Positions 14,985-22,842 of a stretch of 34,024 bases of DNA are shown here, piece by piece (positions within the stretch are counted from its first letter, which is position 1; each line of letters begins with the position of its first letter). Under the pieces are notes generated by a model that was not told the DNA's origin, ran no database searches, and saw only the letters and a program-made list of their open reading frames with translations. The DNA is from an uncultured Geobacter sp. (lineage in GTDB: Bacteria; Desulfobacterota; Desulfuromonadia; Geobacterales; DSM-12255), in contig CALMOE010000105.1 in the NCBI GenBank assembly GCA_937871715.1, forward strand, positions 1 through 34,024, read 5' to 3'. A program made the translations under genes and the position numbers.

Positions 14985-16904
14985 ATGAAGTTTGACCTGA
15001 AAAGGCTCTTTTTCCTCAACAACCTTGCCACCGCTCTCCTCCCCATCGTTGGCATAGGCATCGTCTCCATCCTGGTTGTCAAATCCCACGTAACTGCCGA
15101 CTATGACCGGAGCAGCGCTATCCTGGCAAGGAGCATCTCCGGCCAGATAACCACCTATTTGCGGGAGCCGATCGGCACCTTCAATCTCCTTGGCAACCAT
15201 CTGAGGGGGCATGACTATTCCCCTGCGGAGCGGGGAGCGCTCCTCAATCTTCTGGTCAACTCCTACGAATATTTCGATGCCATGTACCTCCTTGACCGCA
15301 GAGGCACGGTGCGCCAGGCGGGGCTGAAGAAGGAGCGGACCAGCATGCAAGCAGACATCCTCGGCATGGACTTCTCTGGGGTGGAGATATGCCGCGAGGC
15401 CTTGAAGAGCGGTACCCTGAAGTGGGCGCCATCGCTCTCCATCGTCACCGGCGAGCCGACCATGTCATTCTGCGCCTCTCTCGACGGCGACACGGTGCTT
15501 ACCGAGCTGCGTCTCTCCGACCTGGGCAAGATCATCAACGAATCCAGCTCTACCAGGACCTTTGAAGCCTTCATCGTCGACAAAAGCGGGCGGATCATCG
15601 CCCACCCCGATCAGGCACTGATAAACGCCAGGGAGAATATCGCCAACCTGCATATATTCCGCGAAGCCCTGGCCGGCAGGTTGGAGACGGAGAACTTCTT
15701 CCTCCATGGGAGCGAACTGCGCGGCACGGCACTCCTCATCCCGGAACTGGGGTGGGTTCTGGTGGTTGCCCAGGATATCCATGAGGCAATGTCGCCAGTA
15801 CGCACCCTGATCTATATCCTCTCCGTCGGGTTGGTGGCGACAATCCTTCTGGCATTGGGGCTCGGCCATATCGGCAGTCGCATGCTCCGCCGACCCTTCA
15901 CCGAACTGAAGGAGGTCGCCCAGCGGGTCATTAATGAGGATTATGCCGCCGTAAAACGCGTGGAGTCTGGGTGCGAGGAGATCCGCATCCTCTCAGACAC
16001 CATCTGCAGCATGGTGGCAGCCATCTGCGCGCGCCAGGATACCCTCAACGAGCAGACCGAGGAGCTTATGGCCACCGAGGAGAGCCTGAGGGAGCTGAAC
16101 GCACTCTTGGAGGAGAAGGTTGCCGAGCGGACTGCCAGGCTGGAGATGGTAAGCGAGGCCGTGTCAGCCCTCAGCCTCGACCTGATGCAGCGCACCTCCT
16201 CCCTGGAGGAGGCCAACCGCCAGCTGGAGTCCTTCGCCTACACAGTTTCCCACGACCTGCGCGCACCCTTGAGGCATGCCGGGAGTTTCGCCTCCATCCT
16301 TCTGGAGGAGCATGCCGCCGGACTGGGAGAAGAGGGGAGTGAACTGGCAAGGCGGATCGTCGCCAGCTGCGGGCAGATGGAGCAGTTGATCGGCGCCCTC
16401 CTGGAGTTTTCCCGGGTAGCCTTGAGACCGATCAACCGCACTCTCGTCCACCCGGAGAAGCTGGTGGCCGAGGTGCTCGCCGAGCTGCAGGGGGATCTGC
16501 AGGGGCGCAGCTGCGAAATAATTGTCGCCGAGCTCCCCGACTGCATGGCCGATGTCATCCTCCTGCGCCAGGTCTGGGCAAACCTTTTGGGTAACGCGAT
16601 CAAGTACACCCGGAAAACCGCGGCTGCCCGCATCGAGGTTGGGGCTGTGCGGGGGGGGGACTCCATAACCTACTTTGTCAAGGACAACGGCGCCGGTTTC
16701 GACATGGCCGAATACGACCGGCTCTTCGGCGTCTTCCAGCGGCTTCACTCGCCCATGGACTTTACTGGCAGCGGGGTCGGTCTGGCCATCGTCGCCAATA
16801 TCATCAAGCGCCACGGAGGGCGGATCTGGGCCCTCTCCAAGGTAGGGGAGGGGGCGGAGTTCCGCTTCTCGCTGCCAGTCGCGCCTGCAGGAACCCCGGC
16901 CTAG
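14985..16904 (+). CDS. Membrane sensor histidine kinase with periplasmic dCACHE-like domain
   Basis: 639 residues. Membrane segments at about 10-33 and 275-297 flank a periplasmic sensor of about 240 residues with a Cache-like pattern (EYFDAMYLLDRRG, FEAFIVDKSGRIIAHPD). HAMP at about 298-350, a coiled coil at 350-400, then HisKA with His423 in YTVSHDLRAPLRH, and HATPase_c (NLLGNAIKYTR, DNGAGFD, GSGVGLAIV) follow. The HisKA type is that of phytochrome-like kinases. It probably senses a ligand, perhaps through the binding lipoprotein encoded directly upstream. No response regulator gene is adjacent, so its partner is elsewhere. The 6-base gap after the binding-protein gene implies cotranscription. 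Confidence 0.93.
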   Translation: MKFDLKRLFFLNNLATALLPIVGIGIVSILVVKSHVTADYDRSSAILARSISGQITTYLREPIGTFNLLGNHLRGHDYSPAERGALLNLLVNSYEYFDAMYLLDRRGTVRQAGLKKERTSMQADILGMDFSGVEICREALKSGTLKWAPSLSIVTGEPTMSFCASLDGDTVLTELRLSDLGKIINESSSTRTFEAFIVDKSGRIIAHPDQALINARENIANLHIFREALAGRLETENFFLHGSELRGTALLIPELGWVLVVAQDIHEAMSPVRTLIYILSVGLVATILLALGLGHIGSRMLRRPFTELKEVAQRVINEDYAAVKRVESGCEEIRILSDTICSMVAAICARQDTLNEQTEELMATEESLRELNALLEEKVAERTARLEMVSEAVSALSLDLMQRTSSLEEANRQLESFAYTVSHDLRAPLRHAGSFASILLEEHAAGLGEEGSELARRIVASCGQMEQLIGALLEFSRVALRPINRTLVHPEKLVAEVLAELQGDLQGRSCEIIVAELPDCMADVILLRQVWANLLGNAIKYTRKTAAARIEVGAVRGGDSITYFVKDNGAGFDMAEYDRLFGVFQRLHSPMDFTGSGVGLAIVANIIKRHGGRIWALSKVGEGAEFRFSLPVAPAGTPA

Positions 16905-16923
16905 GATGGCAAAGGATCAGCCG

Positions 16924-16953
16924 TTGACACCCCCCAGCCTCAGCGAGTATAAA
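16924..16953 (+). promoter_or_regulatory. Sigma-70-type promoter before the pseudouridine synthase gene
   Basis: A perfect -35 TTGACA (16924-16929) and TATAAA (16948-16953) are separated by 18 bases. This would give a leader of about 48 bases to ATG 17008. Confidence 0.7.
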
Positions 16954-17007
16954 CTTCTCTCCGGCAGGTGACCCCCGCCGGCACTCTTTATCATTCCGAG
17001 GCCCCCC

Positions 17008-17913
17008 ATGCTCACCTTTACCATCTCTCCAGCGGATCACTGCCGCTCGGCAGGCAGTTTTCTGCGCAATCTTCTGCCAACGGCCACCGCCGGCTATCTG
17101 CACAAGCTCTTAAGGAGCGGGCATCTCTGTCGCGGCGGCACCCCCCTGACAGCCGGCGATCTTCTCCGCCTGGGTGACGCCGTGTCAATGAAGGAGAGCG
17201 CCAAGAGCGCTTCTCTCATGCAGAAACGCCTCTCCCCCCTGGACATACTCCACGAGGACGATCACCTCCTGGTGATCAACAAGGAGCCTGGACTGGCGGT
17301 GCACAAGGCGGCGGAGGACATGGGGCGCAACCTGGTCGCCGTTGCCGAGCGTCACCTGGCCGAGCGGGGGGTGGCGTGCAAGCTCCGCCCGGTGAACCGT
17401 ATCGACAAAGGGACCTCCGGCTGTGTTATGCTGGCGAAGAGCTCCACCGCTGCCGGCATGTTCGGCCGCTATGTCAAGGAGACCGGCCTGGGGAAGCTCT
17501 ACCTGGCCGTTGTCAGCGGGGAGCTGCGGGAGAGTGGGGAGATCGACCTCCCCCTGGACGGCAAGGAGTCCCTTACCCGCTACCTTCTCCTTGCCAGGGG
17601 TAGCCGCGCCTCCATAGCCGCTGTCTACCCGGTGAGCGGCAGGATGCACCAGATTCGTCGCCACCTGGAGGCCGCAGGTCACCCGATCCTCGGCGACCGC
17701 CGCTACGGCGGGTCTCTTCTGGATAACTACCCCGGCCACTGCCTGCATGCATTCGCCCTGACCCTGGAGCACCAGGCCGACGGCAGTGACATGGTCATCC
17801 ACGCCCCCCTGCCTGCTGGACTTTTGACCATCATGGAGCAGGTCGCCGGCCGGAAGTGGCCGGCGCTACTTGCCTCCCTCCCCGACCTGCAGCCTGTCTT
17901 ACCCGAGGGGTGA
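17008..17913 (+). CDS. RluA-family pseudouridine synthase with S4 domain
   Basis: 301 residues. An S4-like RNA-binding segment lies at about 15-62 (FLRNLLPTATAGYLHKLLRSGHL). The catalytic motif reads RPVNRIDKGTSG, with the Asp at about residue 133; the usual form is HRLDxxTSG, so Asn replaces His here. SGRMHQIRRHLEAAGHPILGDRRYGG is the conserved late motif. It should isomerise uridine to pseudouridine in rRNA or tRNA; the target is not clear (RluA, RluC or RluD type). A GAGG element precedes the ATG at 10-base distance. It is a single gene with its own promoter and a terminator shared with mtnP. Confidence 0.9.
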   Translation: MLTFTISPADHCRSAGSFLRNLLPTATAGYLHKLLRSGHLCRGGTPLTAGDLLRLGDAVSMKESAKSASLMQKRLSPLDILHEDDHLLVINKEPGLAVHKAAEDMGRNLVAVAERHLAERGVACKLRPVNRIDKGTSGCVMLAKSSTAAGMFGRYVKETGLGKLYLAVVSGELRESGEIDLPLDGKESLTRYLLLARGSRASIAAVYPVSGRMHQIRRHLEAAGHPILGDRRYGGSLLDNYPGHCLHAFALTLEHQADGSDMVIHAPLPAGLLTIMEQVAGRKWPALLASLPDLQPVLPEG

Positions 17914-17936
17914 GCGTGGAGTGCCACTGCGAACTA

Positions 17937-17968
17937 AAAAGCCCCCGGGTTGTCCGTCGGGGGCTTTT
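17937..17968. terminator. Bidirectional terminator between the pseudouridine synthase gene and mtnP
   Basis: AAAAGCCCCC (17937-17946) pairs with GGGGGCTTTT (17959-17968) around a 12-base loop. It lies between the two convergent stop codons. Confidence 0.85.
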
Positions 17969-17992
17969 CGTTGCTGTTGGCAACTGAGGTTC

Positions 17993-18856
17993 CTATAGAT
18001 ACTTGCCGACGATGATCTCCAGGTCGGCCCGGGCAGATGCAGGGATTGCAGCTCGCTCCGTGATGATGGCGTACTGCATGGCAGTCGGGCAGTGGCAGCT
18101 TCGCTCCCCTGCTATCCTGGCCACGGCGTGGCGGATGATGTTCTTGGCCATGGCCACGTTCTGGTGGATGATCTTGATGATCGACTCCACGGTGACGTCG
18201 TCGTGCCCCGGGTGCCAGCAGTCGTAGTCGGTGGAGAGGGCGATTATTCCGTAGCAGATCTCCGCCTCCCGTGCCAGCTTGGCCTCGGTGAGGTTTGTCA
18301 TGCCGATGATGGCCGCCCCGATGTCGCGGTACATGTAGGATTCGGCCCGGGTGGAGAAGGCCGGCCCCTCCATGCAGATGTAGGTCCCCCCCCGGTGGGT
18401 TGTGGCCCCGGACTCCAGGGCGGCGTCGAAGAGGAGTGCGGAGAGGGAGGGGCAGACCGGGTCGGCGAAGCCGGCGTGGGCGACGATACCGTTACCGAAG
18501 AAGGTATCCTTGCGAATCCCCTTGGTGCGGTCGATGAACTGGTCGGGGATGACGATGTGGCCGGGGACGATCTCCTCCCGCAGGCTCCCCACGGCCGAGA
18601 CCGAGATGATCTGCTCCACCCCGAGCTTCTTCATGCCGTAGACGTTGGCCCGGTAGTTTACCTCCGATGGGAGGAGGCGGTGCCCCCGGCCGTGACGGGG
18701 GAGGAAGACCATCTGCACGCCGCCCAGTACTCCGGTGACGTACTCGTCCGATGGCTCGCCGAAGGGGGTTTCCACCCTGACCCTGCGGATATCCTCAAGC
18801 CCTTCCATGTCGTACAGCCCGCTGCCGCCGATAACGCCGATTACCTGATTTGCCAT
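17993..18856 (-). CDS. mtnP: S-methyl-5'-thioadenosine phosphorylase
   Basis: 287 residues, the usual length. IGVIGGSGLYDMEGL is the phosphate loop, then FLPRHGRGHRLLPSEVNYRAN, TYICMEGPAFSTRAES (substrate) and MTNLTEAKLAREAEICYG. The DYDCWH region near residue 209 is typical of MTAP rather than purine nucleoside phosphorylase. It splits methylthioadenosine with phosphate into adenine and methylthioribose-1-phosphate, in polyamine and methionine salvage. GGAGGG precedes the ATG. It lies 60 bases after rlmN on the same strand and may be cotranscribed. Confidence 0.95.
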   Translation of the reverse strand: MANQVIGVIGGSGLYDMEGLEDIRRVRVETPFGEPSDEYVTGVLGGVQMVFLPRHGRGHRLLPSEVNYRANVYGMKKLGVEQIISVSAVGSLREEIVPGHIVIPDQFIDRTKGIRKDTFFGNGIVAHAGFADPVCPSLSALLFDAALESGATTHRGGTYICMEGPAFSTRAESYMYRDIGAAIIGMTNLTEAKLAREAEICYGIIALSTDYDCWHPGHDDVTVESIIKIIHQNVAMAKNIIRHAVARIAGERSCHCPTAMQYAIITERAAIPASARADLEIIVGKYL

Positions 18857-18916
18857 GTGCCCTCCAGTGTTTAAAGGTGTATTGAAAAATAAAGAAGCAT
18901 GCAGATTGTCGTTCGT

Positions 18917-19945
18917 CTACCCGGACTTCTTCTCCATCCGCCCCTTGAGCTGGCCGCAGGCAGCGGAGATGTCCCCCCCGCGGCTGTCCCTGGTGATGAC
19001 CGTGACGTTGCGGTCGATGAGGTACTTGTGGAAGGCATCGATCGCCCCCCTGGTGGGGGATCTGAAGCCGCACCCCTCGTGCTCGTTGAAGGGGATCAGA
19101 TTCACCTTGTTGGGGATGTCGCTGGTGAGACGAAGGAGCCGCTTGGCATCCTCAATGGAGTCGTTCACCCCGCCGATCATGACGTACTCGAAGGTTATCT
19201 TGCGCCGCGAGGGGAGTGGGAACTCCCGGCAGGCACGGAGGAGCTCCTTCATTGGATAGCGGCGGTTGACGGGCATGATCCGGTCGCGCAGCTCGTCGGT
19301 GGTGGCGTTCAGGGAGACCGCCAGGTTGACCGTCACCCTCTTCCCCAACTCGGCCATCTGCGGCACCAGGCCGCTGGTGGAGACCGTGACACGGCGGTTG
19401 GAGAACTGCAGGCCATTGCCGTCCAGGAGGATCTGGATGGCGCGCACCACGTTGTCCAGATTGTGCAGCGGCTCACCCATCCCCATGAAGACTATGTTGC
19501 GGATCTCCGCGTCTCTCCTCACTGCGCAGACCTGATTGACGATTTCGGCGGTGGAGAGGTTCCTGGTTAGCTTGAAGGTGCCCGTAAGGCAGAATTCGCA
19601 GGCCATGGCGCAGCCGACCTGGGAGGAGATGCAGAGGGTGTTGCGCCCCTCGTCTGGAATGAGGACCGACTCCACCGCCTCGCCGTCCTCCAGGGAGAAG
19701 AGGTACTTGCGGGTGCCGTCCCCCCCCGTCTCAACGGTTGCCGGGGCGAGATTGCTGATGCAGGCGATCTCCTCCAGCTCCTCCCGCAGGGTCTTGGAGA
19801 GGTTGGACATCTCGGCGAAGCTGGCCGCATCGTGCTGGTAGATCCATTTGAATATCTGGGTGGCGCGGAAGCGCTCCTTCCCCTTGCCGGAGAGGAACTG
19901 CTCCAGTTCCGCCAGGTTGAAGTTCTTGATGTCTATTTTGGTCAT
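18917..19945 (-). CDS. rlmN: Dual-specificity RNA methyltransferase RlmN
   Basis: 342 residues from the chosen ATG. The radical SAM cluster motif CAMACEFC has Cys112, Cys116 and Cys119. [21 protein letters not shown] and [15 protein letters not shown] follow, and the methyl-carrying Cys lies in DISAACGQL near the end. RlmN methylates C2 of adenine 2503 in 23S rRNA and adenine 37 in some tRNAs. An in-frame ATG lies 7 codons upstream (19966), but neither start has a strong ribosome site. MTKIDIKNF at 19945 matches the usual N-terminus and follows GAAAGCGGAC. It is likely the first gene of an rlmN-mtnP unit. Confidence 0.96.
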   Translation of the reverse strand: MTKIDIKNFNLAELEQFLSGKGKERFRATQIFKWIYQHDAASFAEMSNLSKTLREELEEIACISNLAPATVETGGDGTRKYLFSLEDGEAVESVLIPDEGRNTLCISSQVGCAMACEFCLTGTFKLTRNLSTAEIVNQVCAVRRDAEIRNIVFMGMGEPLHNLDNVVRAIQILLDGNGLQFSNRRVTVSTSGLVPQMAELGKRVTVNLAVSLNATTDELRDRIMPVNRRYPMKELLRACREFPLPSRRKITFEYVMIGGVNDSIEDAKRLLRLTSDIPNKVNLIPFNEHEGCGFRSPTRGAIDAFHKYLIDRNVTVITRDSRGGDISAACGQLKGRMEKKSG

Positions 19946-20035
19946 GTTTTGTCCGCTTTCAGTCATATTCGCACCATATTAAGGGAAAGCTCTTCCTGCT
20001 TCAAGCAAAAGGAGGCGTCCGTACCCGGGCCCGCA

Positions 20036-20064
20036 TTGACAACATACGTATATTCTGCTACTTA
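20036..20064 (+). promoter_or_regulatory. Sigma-70-type promoter for the TPR lipoprotein and RodZ-like genes
   Basis: A perfect TTGACA (20036-20041) and TACTTA (20059-20064) are separated by 17 bases, with TG one base before the -10 (extended -10). It would start transcripts about 50 bases before ATG 20125. Confidence 0.6.
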
Positions 20065-20124
20065 TCCGGAAACAGGGTGGACAGGGGGTGTCCCTTCGCC
20101 CTGACGGTCACCCCAGGGGGGAAA

Positions 20125-20877
20125 ATGGTGAAAATGAGGTTGCCGAGATTAATCCTGCCTGCCGTCATGGCCGGACTCATTGCCGGTTGCGTTACAGATG
20201 CGGCACAGAAGCAGGCCAGTTACCATTACCAGATGGGGCTCTCCTATCTGGGGGAGAGCAACGTCACCGGAGCCCTGGTTGAGTTCACCAACGCGGAAAA
20301 GATCGACCCCGACAACCATGAGCTGATGAACTATCTGGGGGTGGCCTACTTCCGCAAGAGCAAGCTGGATGTTGCGGAAAAGAAGTACCTGCGGGCCATA
20401 GCCCTCAAGCCGGACTACTCGGAGGCGCGCAACAACCTGGCTGTGACCTACCTGGAGATGAGGCGCTGGGACGACGCTATCTATCAGCTGAAACTGGTAA
20501 TGGAGGATATCTTCTATCAGAACCAGGCGGCGGCCGGCATAAACCTCGCCCTTGCATATTACGGCAAGGGGGATTTCCCCCAGGCATTGGCGGTTCTGCG
20601 CCCTCTGGCCGGCAGCTACCCTGCCGATCCGCGAATCCGCTTCACCATGGGGCGGGTCTACTATGCCATGGAGAAGATGGAACTTGCCGTGGGTGAGTAC
20701 CGCAAGGCCATCGACATGTACGGCGACTATGCCCAGGCCCACTACAACCTGGCTCTCGCCTCCATGAAGCAGGGTGACAACCGGGGGGCGGCCAGATCTT
20801 TCCGCGAGGTGGTGCGGATCGTTCCCGATTCGGAGCTCGGCCAGCTCTCCCGCGAATATCTCCAGCTCCTCAAATAA
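20125..20877 (+). CDS. TPR-repeat lipoprotein (PilF/PilW-like)
   Basis: 250 residues. A signal with LIAGC places the lipid Cys at residue 22. At least five TPR units follow, for example GLSYLGESNVTGALVEFTNA, LGVAYFRKSKLDVAEKKYLR, NNLAVTYLEMRRWDDAIYQL and YNLALASMKQGDNRGAARSF. Size and layout resemble PilF/PilW, the pilotin for type IV pilus secretin assembly, but no pilus gene is adjacent, so that role is unproven. AGGGGGGA precedes ATG 20125; the upstream in-frame start at 20077 lacks a ribosome site and would put residues before the signal. It is followed 30 bases later by the RodZ-like gene, an arrangement also seen for pilF-rodZ in gammaproteobacteria. Confidence 0.88.
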   Translation: MVKMRLPRLILPAVMAGLIAGCVTDAAQKQASYHYQMGLSYLGESNVTGALVEFTNAEKIDPDNHELMNYLGVAYFRKSKLDVAEKKYLRAIALKPDYSEARNNLAVTYLEMRRWDDAIYQLKLVMEDIFYQNQAAAGINLALAYYGKGDFPQALAVLRPLAGSYPADPRIRFTMGRVYYAMEKMELAVGEYRKAIDMYGDYAQAHYNLALASMKQGDNRGAARSFREVVRIVPDSELGQLSREYLQLLK

Positions 20878-20907
20878 GGACGACAGGATGTCGACAGGTT
20901 GCATCAG

Positions 20908-21732
20908 GTGACTGACTCCGTTAAAGAGAATAACGGCTGCATTAAGGCGGGGGAGTGGCTCCGTGCCGGCCGGGAGAGCCGAGGCGAAAGCCTGGACGAT
21001 GTGGCCAGGGTGACTCGCATCAGCAGGGGGTATCTGGAGGCCATCGAACAGGGGGAGCTGCACAAGCTCCCAAGCGAGGCATACTTCAGAGGGGTCGTCC
21101 GCCTTTACGCCAAGCATCTCTGCCTGTCAGAGGACGAGGCTCTCTCCATTCTCCATGTGGGGGTGGACTCGTCAGCATCGGCGCAAAGCCCGGTTGCCGA
21201 ATACGGAAAGGATGGGGGCTCCACCCCCATCCCGGTCGCAGGCCGGCGCCGTTGGTTCATTCCGGTGGTGCTCCTTGTTTTCCTTGTTCTGTTCGCTGTT
21301 CTTTCCCGCATGAGCACAAACGGACCGGTAGCGATCCAACCCCAAGCCCCCTATTTCCCGGCGCCGCCGACGGTTGCCCAACCCCAACCCGCCACTCCAC
21401 CCCTTGTGGAACGCCAGGAGCCTGCCCCGGCCATGCCGGCAGAGGTGACTAATCAGCCGGCGGAAGGGACTCTGCGGGACGGGATCATCCTGCGTCTCAA
21501 GGTCGTCCAGGCTGGGCGGTTGCACATCACCATCGATGGTGCCGTCTCCCAGGAGTACGATCTGAATGAGGGTGACCTGGTGGAGTGGAAGGCCGAGAAG
21601 GTGTTCCTCCTGGAGTTGGATAATGCCGGCTCGGTGGAGGGTGATCTGAACGGTACCCCCCTGCAGCACCTTGGAGAGCCCGGCCGTGCCGCCCACCTGA
21701 GAGTGGATTCCGAAGGGGTAAGGCCGCAGTAG
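20908..21732 (+). CDS. RodZ-like protein: HTH, membrane segment, C-terminal DUF4115
   Basis: About 274 residues. A HTH_25 domain occupies roughly residues 10-75 (AGEWLRAGRESRGESLDDVARVTRIS). A single membrane segment (RRRWFIPVVLLVFLVLFAVLS) follows near 105-127, then a Pro-rich periplasmic linker, then a DUF4115 beta domain (ILRLKVVQAGRLHITIDG). RodZ links MreB to the cell wall elongation machinery. The start is uncertain: GTG 20908 (VTDSVKENNG) is listed, and TTG 20899 is in frame just upstream. A 7-codon frame ATG 20888 to TGA 20911 overlaps the start and may couple translation. It is probably cotranscribed with the TPR lipoprotein. Confidence 0.88.
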   Translation: MTDSVKENNGCIKAGEWLRAGRESRGESLDDVARVTRISRGYLEAIEQGELHKLPSEAYFRGVVRLYAKHLCLSEDEALSILHVGVDSSASAQSPVAEYGKDGGSTPIPVAGRRRWFIPVVLLVFLVLFAVLSRMSTNGPVAIQPQAPYFPAPPTVAQPQPATPPLVERQEPAPAMPAEVTNQPAEGTLRDGIILRLKVVQAGRLHITIDGAVSQEYDLNEGDLVEWKAEKVFLLELDNAGSVEGDLNGTPLQHLGEPGRAAHLRVDSEGVRPQ

Positions 21733-21764
21733 AGCCCGCCAGATTTCTCCTGTTGACCGCCGCC

Positions 21765-21814
21765 TTGACAGGCAGCAACTTCATGCTAGAGTATCTAACA
21801 CTTATTCAGAATAA
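21765..21814 (+). promoter_or_regulatory. Promoter with downstream palindrome for the receiver-uspA operon
   Basis: TTGACA (21765-21770) and TAGAGT (21787-21792, with TGC just before) are separated by 16 bases. A perfect 13-base palindrome TTATTCAGAATAA (21802-21814) sits at about +5 to +15, where a repressor could act. The leader to TTG 21901 would be about 100 bases, and also contains GTTGTC/GACAAC arms at 21840-21860. Confidence 0.5.
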
Positions 21815-21900
21815 TGAATGCTCCATGCCCTCGGTAAAGGTTGTCCTGTTGTGCGACAACGGCATCGTTATTTTGTCAAGCCATTGTCACGGAGAGCCTG

Positions 21901-22296
21901 TTGCAAAAGACACCAAAGCACATACTTCTTGTCGATGACGAAGAGAACGCCCGTATTGCACTCTCCCGCATTCTTTCCCGGGAGGGGTACATAGTCGACA
22001 CGGTATCAAACGGTTACGAGGCGCTGAACCACCTGCGCGAGCATGATGTCAACCTGATAGTGACCGACATCAATATGCCGGAGATGGACGGCATCTCCTT
22101 CCTGCGCGAGTTGAACCGCTGCTTCCCAGGGAGCAATGTCATCATGATGACCGCCTATGGCGGAGTGGAGTCGTACATCGAGGCTATCAACCTCGGGGCC
22201 TTCGAGTACATAAACAAGCCGGTGAAGGTGGAAGAGCTCAAGTCGATAATGAACAAGATATTCCATGAGCCTGATAATACGGGAGGTACGCCATGA
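21901..22296 (+). CDS. Stand-alone response regulator receiver
   Basis: 131 residues, a single CheY-like domain. The acidic pair is VDDEEN (Asp12, Asp13), the phosphorylation site is Asp56 in VTDINMPEMDG, the Thr is in MMTAYGG, and the Lys is in YINKPVK. There is no output domain. TTG 21901 follows GGAGAG (21891-21896), so it is preferred to TTG 21841, which would add 20 residues unlike a receiver. Its stop overlaps the uspA ATG by 4 bases, so the two are coupled. It may be phosphorylated by the REC-kinase encoded just downstream. Confidence 0.88.
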   Translation: MQKTPKHILLVDDEENARIALSRILSREGYIVDTVSNGYEALNHLREHDVNLIVTDINMPEMDGISFLRELNRCFPGSNVIMMTAYGGVESYIEAINLGAFEYINKPVKVEELKSIMNKIFHEPDNTGGTP

Positions 22297-22736
22297 AGCC
22301 GTTCGATACGATACTTTTCGCCGTGGATTTTTCCGAGAGTTCCGACCATGCCTTTGATTACGCCTTCGAGCTGGCCAAGAAATTCTCCTCCAGGCTGGTG
22401 ATCGTCCATGTCATCAATGAGCCGGTAGACCTGCGCGGCTTCTATGTGCCGCACATCTCCTTCGACAACCTGGAGAAGGAGATAGCCGAGGGGGCGGAGA
22501 AGATGATGGACCGCTTTTGCGCCGCCAAACTGGAGGGGTTTGCCAATTTCGAAAGGGCGGTGATCTCGGGGGTCCCGTACGAGGAGATCGTGCGCAAGTC
22601 TGAAGAGGTTGGTGCCGACCTGATCGTCATGGGGACCCATGGCCGCAAGGGGCTGGACCACATGCTTTTCGGCAGCACCGCCGAGCGCGTGGTGCGCATG
22701 TCCGGCTGTCCTGTCATGACAGTACGCCAGGACTGA
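22293..22736 (+). CDS. Universal stress protein, UspA family
   Basis: 147 residues. The ATP-binding type motif is seen: ILFAVDFSESSDHAF at the N-terminus and MGTHGRKGLDHMLFGSTAERVV near the end (G-x2-G-x9-G-S). It is cytoplasmic, usually dimeric, and linked to stress survival in this family; the exact role is unknown. GGGAGG precedes the ATG, which overlaps the receiver stop. Its place between a receiver and a kinase links it to the same signalling unit. Confidence 0.94.
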   Translation: MKPFDTILFAVDFSESSDHAFDYAFELAKKFSSRLVIVHVINEPVDLRGFYVPHISFDNLEKEIAEGAEKMMDRFCAAKLEGFANFERAVISGVPYEEIVRKSEEVGADLIVMGTHGRKGLDHMLFGSTAERVVRMSGCPVMTVRQD

Positions 22737-22805
22737 TGTCGTTATAGCGTCTACCTGGCGGCTGGTCCGCTGTTGACAGCAGCTCATGGAGACGGCAAAC
22801 GCAGG

Positions 22806-22833
22806 GCAGCAGGTTGACTGCTGCTCTTTTTTT
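22806..22833 (+). terminator. Terminator hairpin just upstream of the REC-kinase start
   Basis: GCAGCAG (22806-22812) pairs with CTGCTGC (22818-22824) around GTTGA and is followed by TCTTTTTTT (22825-22833). It lies 70 bases after the uspA stop and 9 bases before ATG 22843 of the kinase gene. It would end the receiver-uspA transcript, or attenuate the kinase gene. Confidence 0.7.
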
Positions 22834-22842
22834 CGGGTAGCC

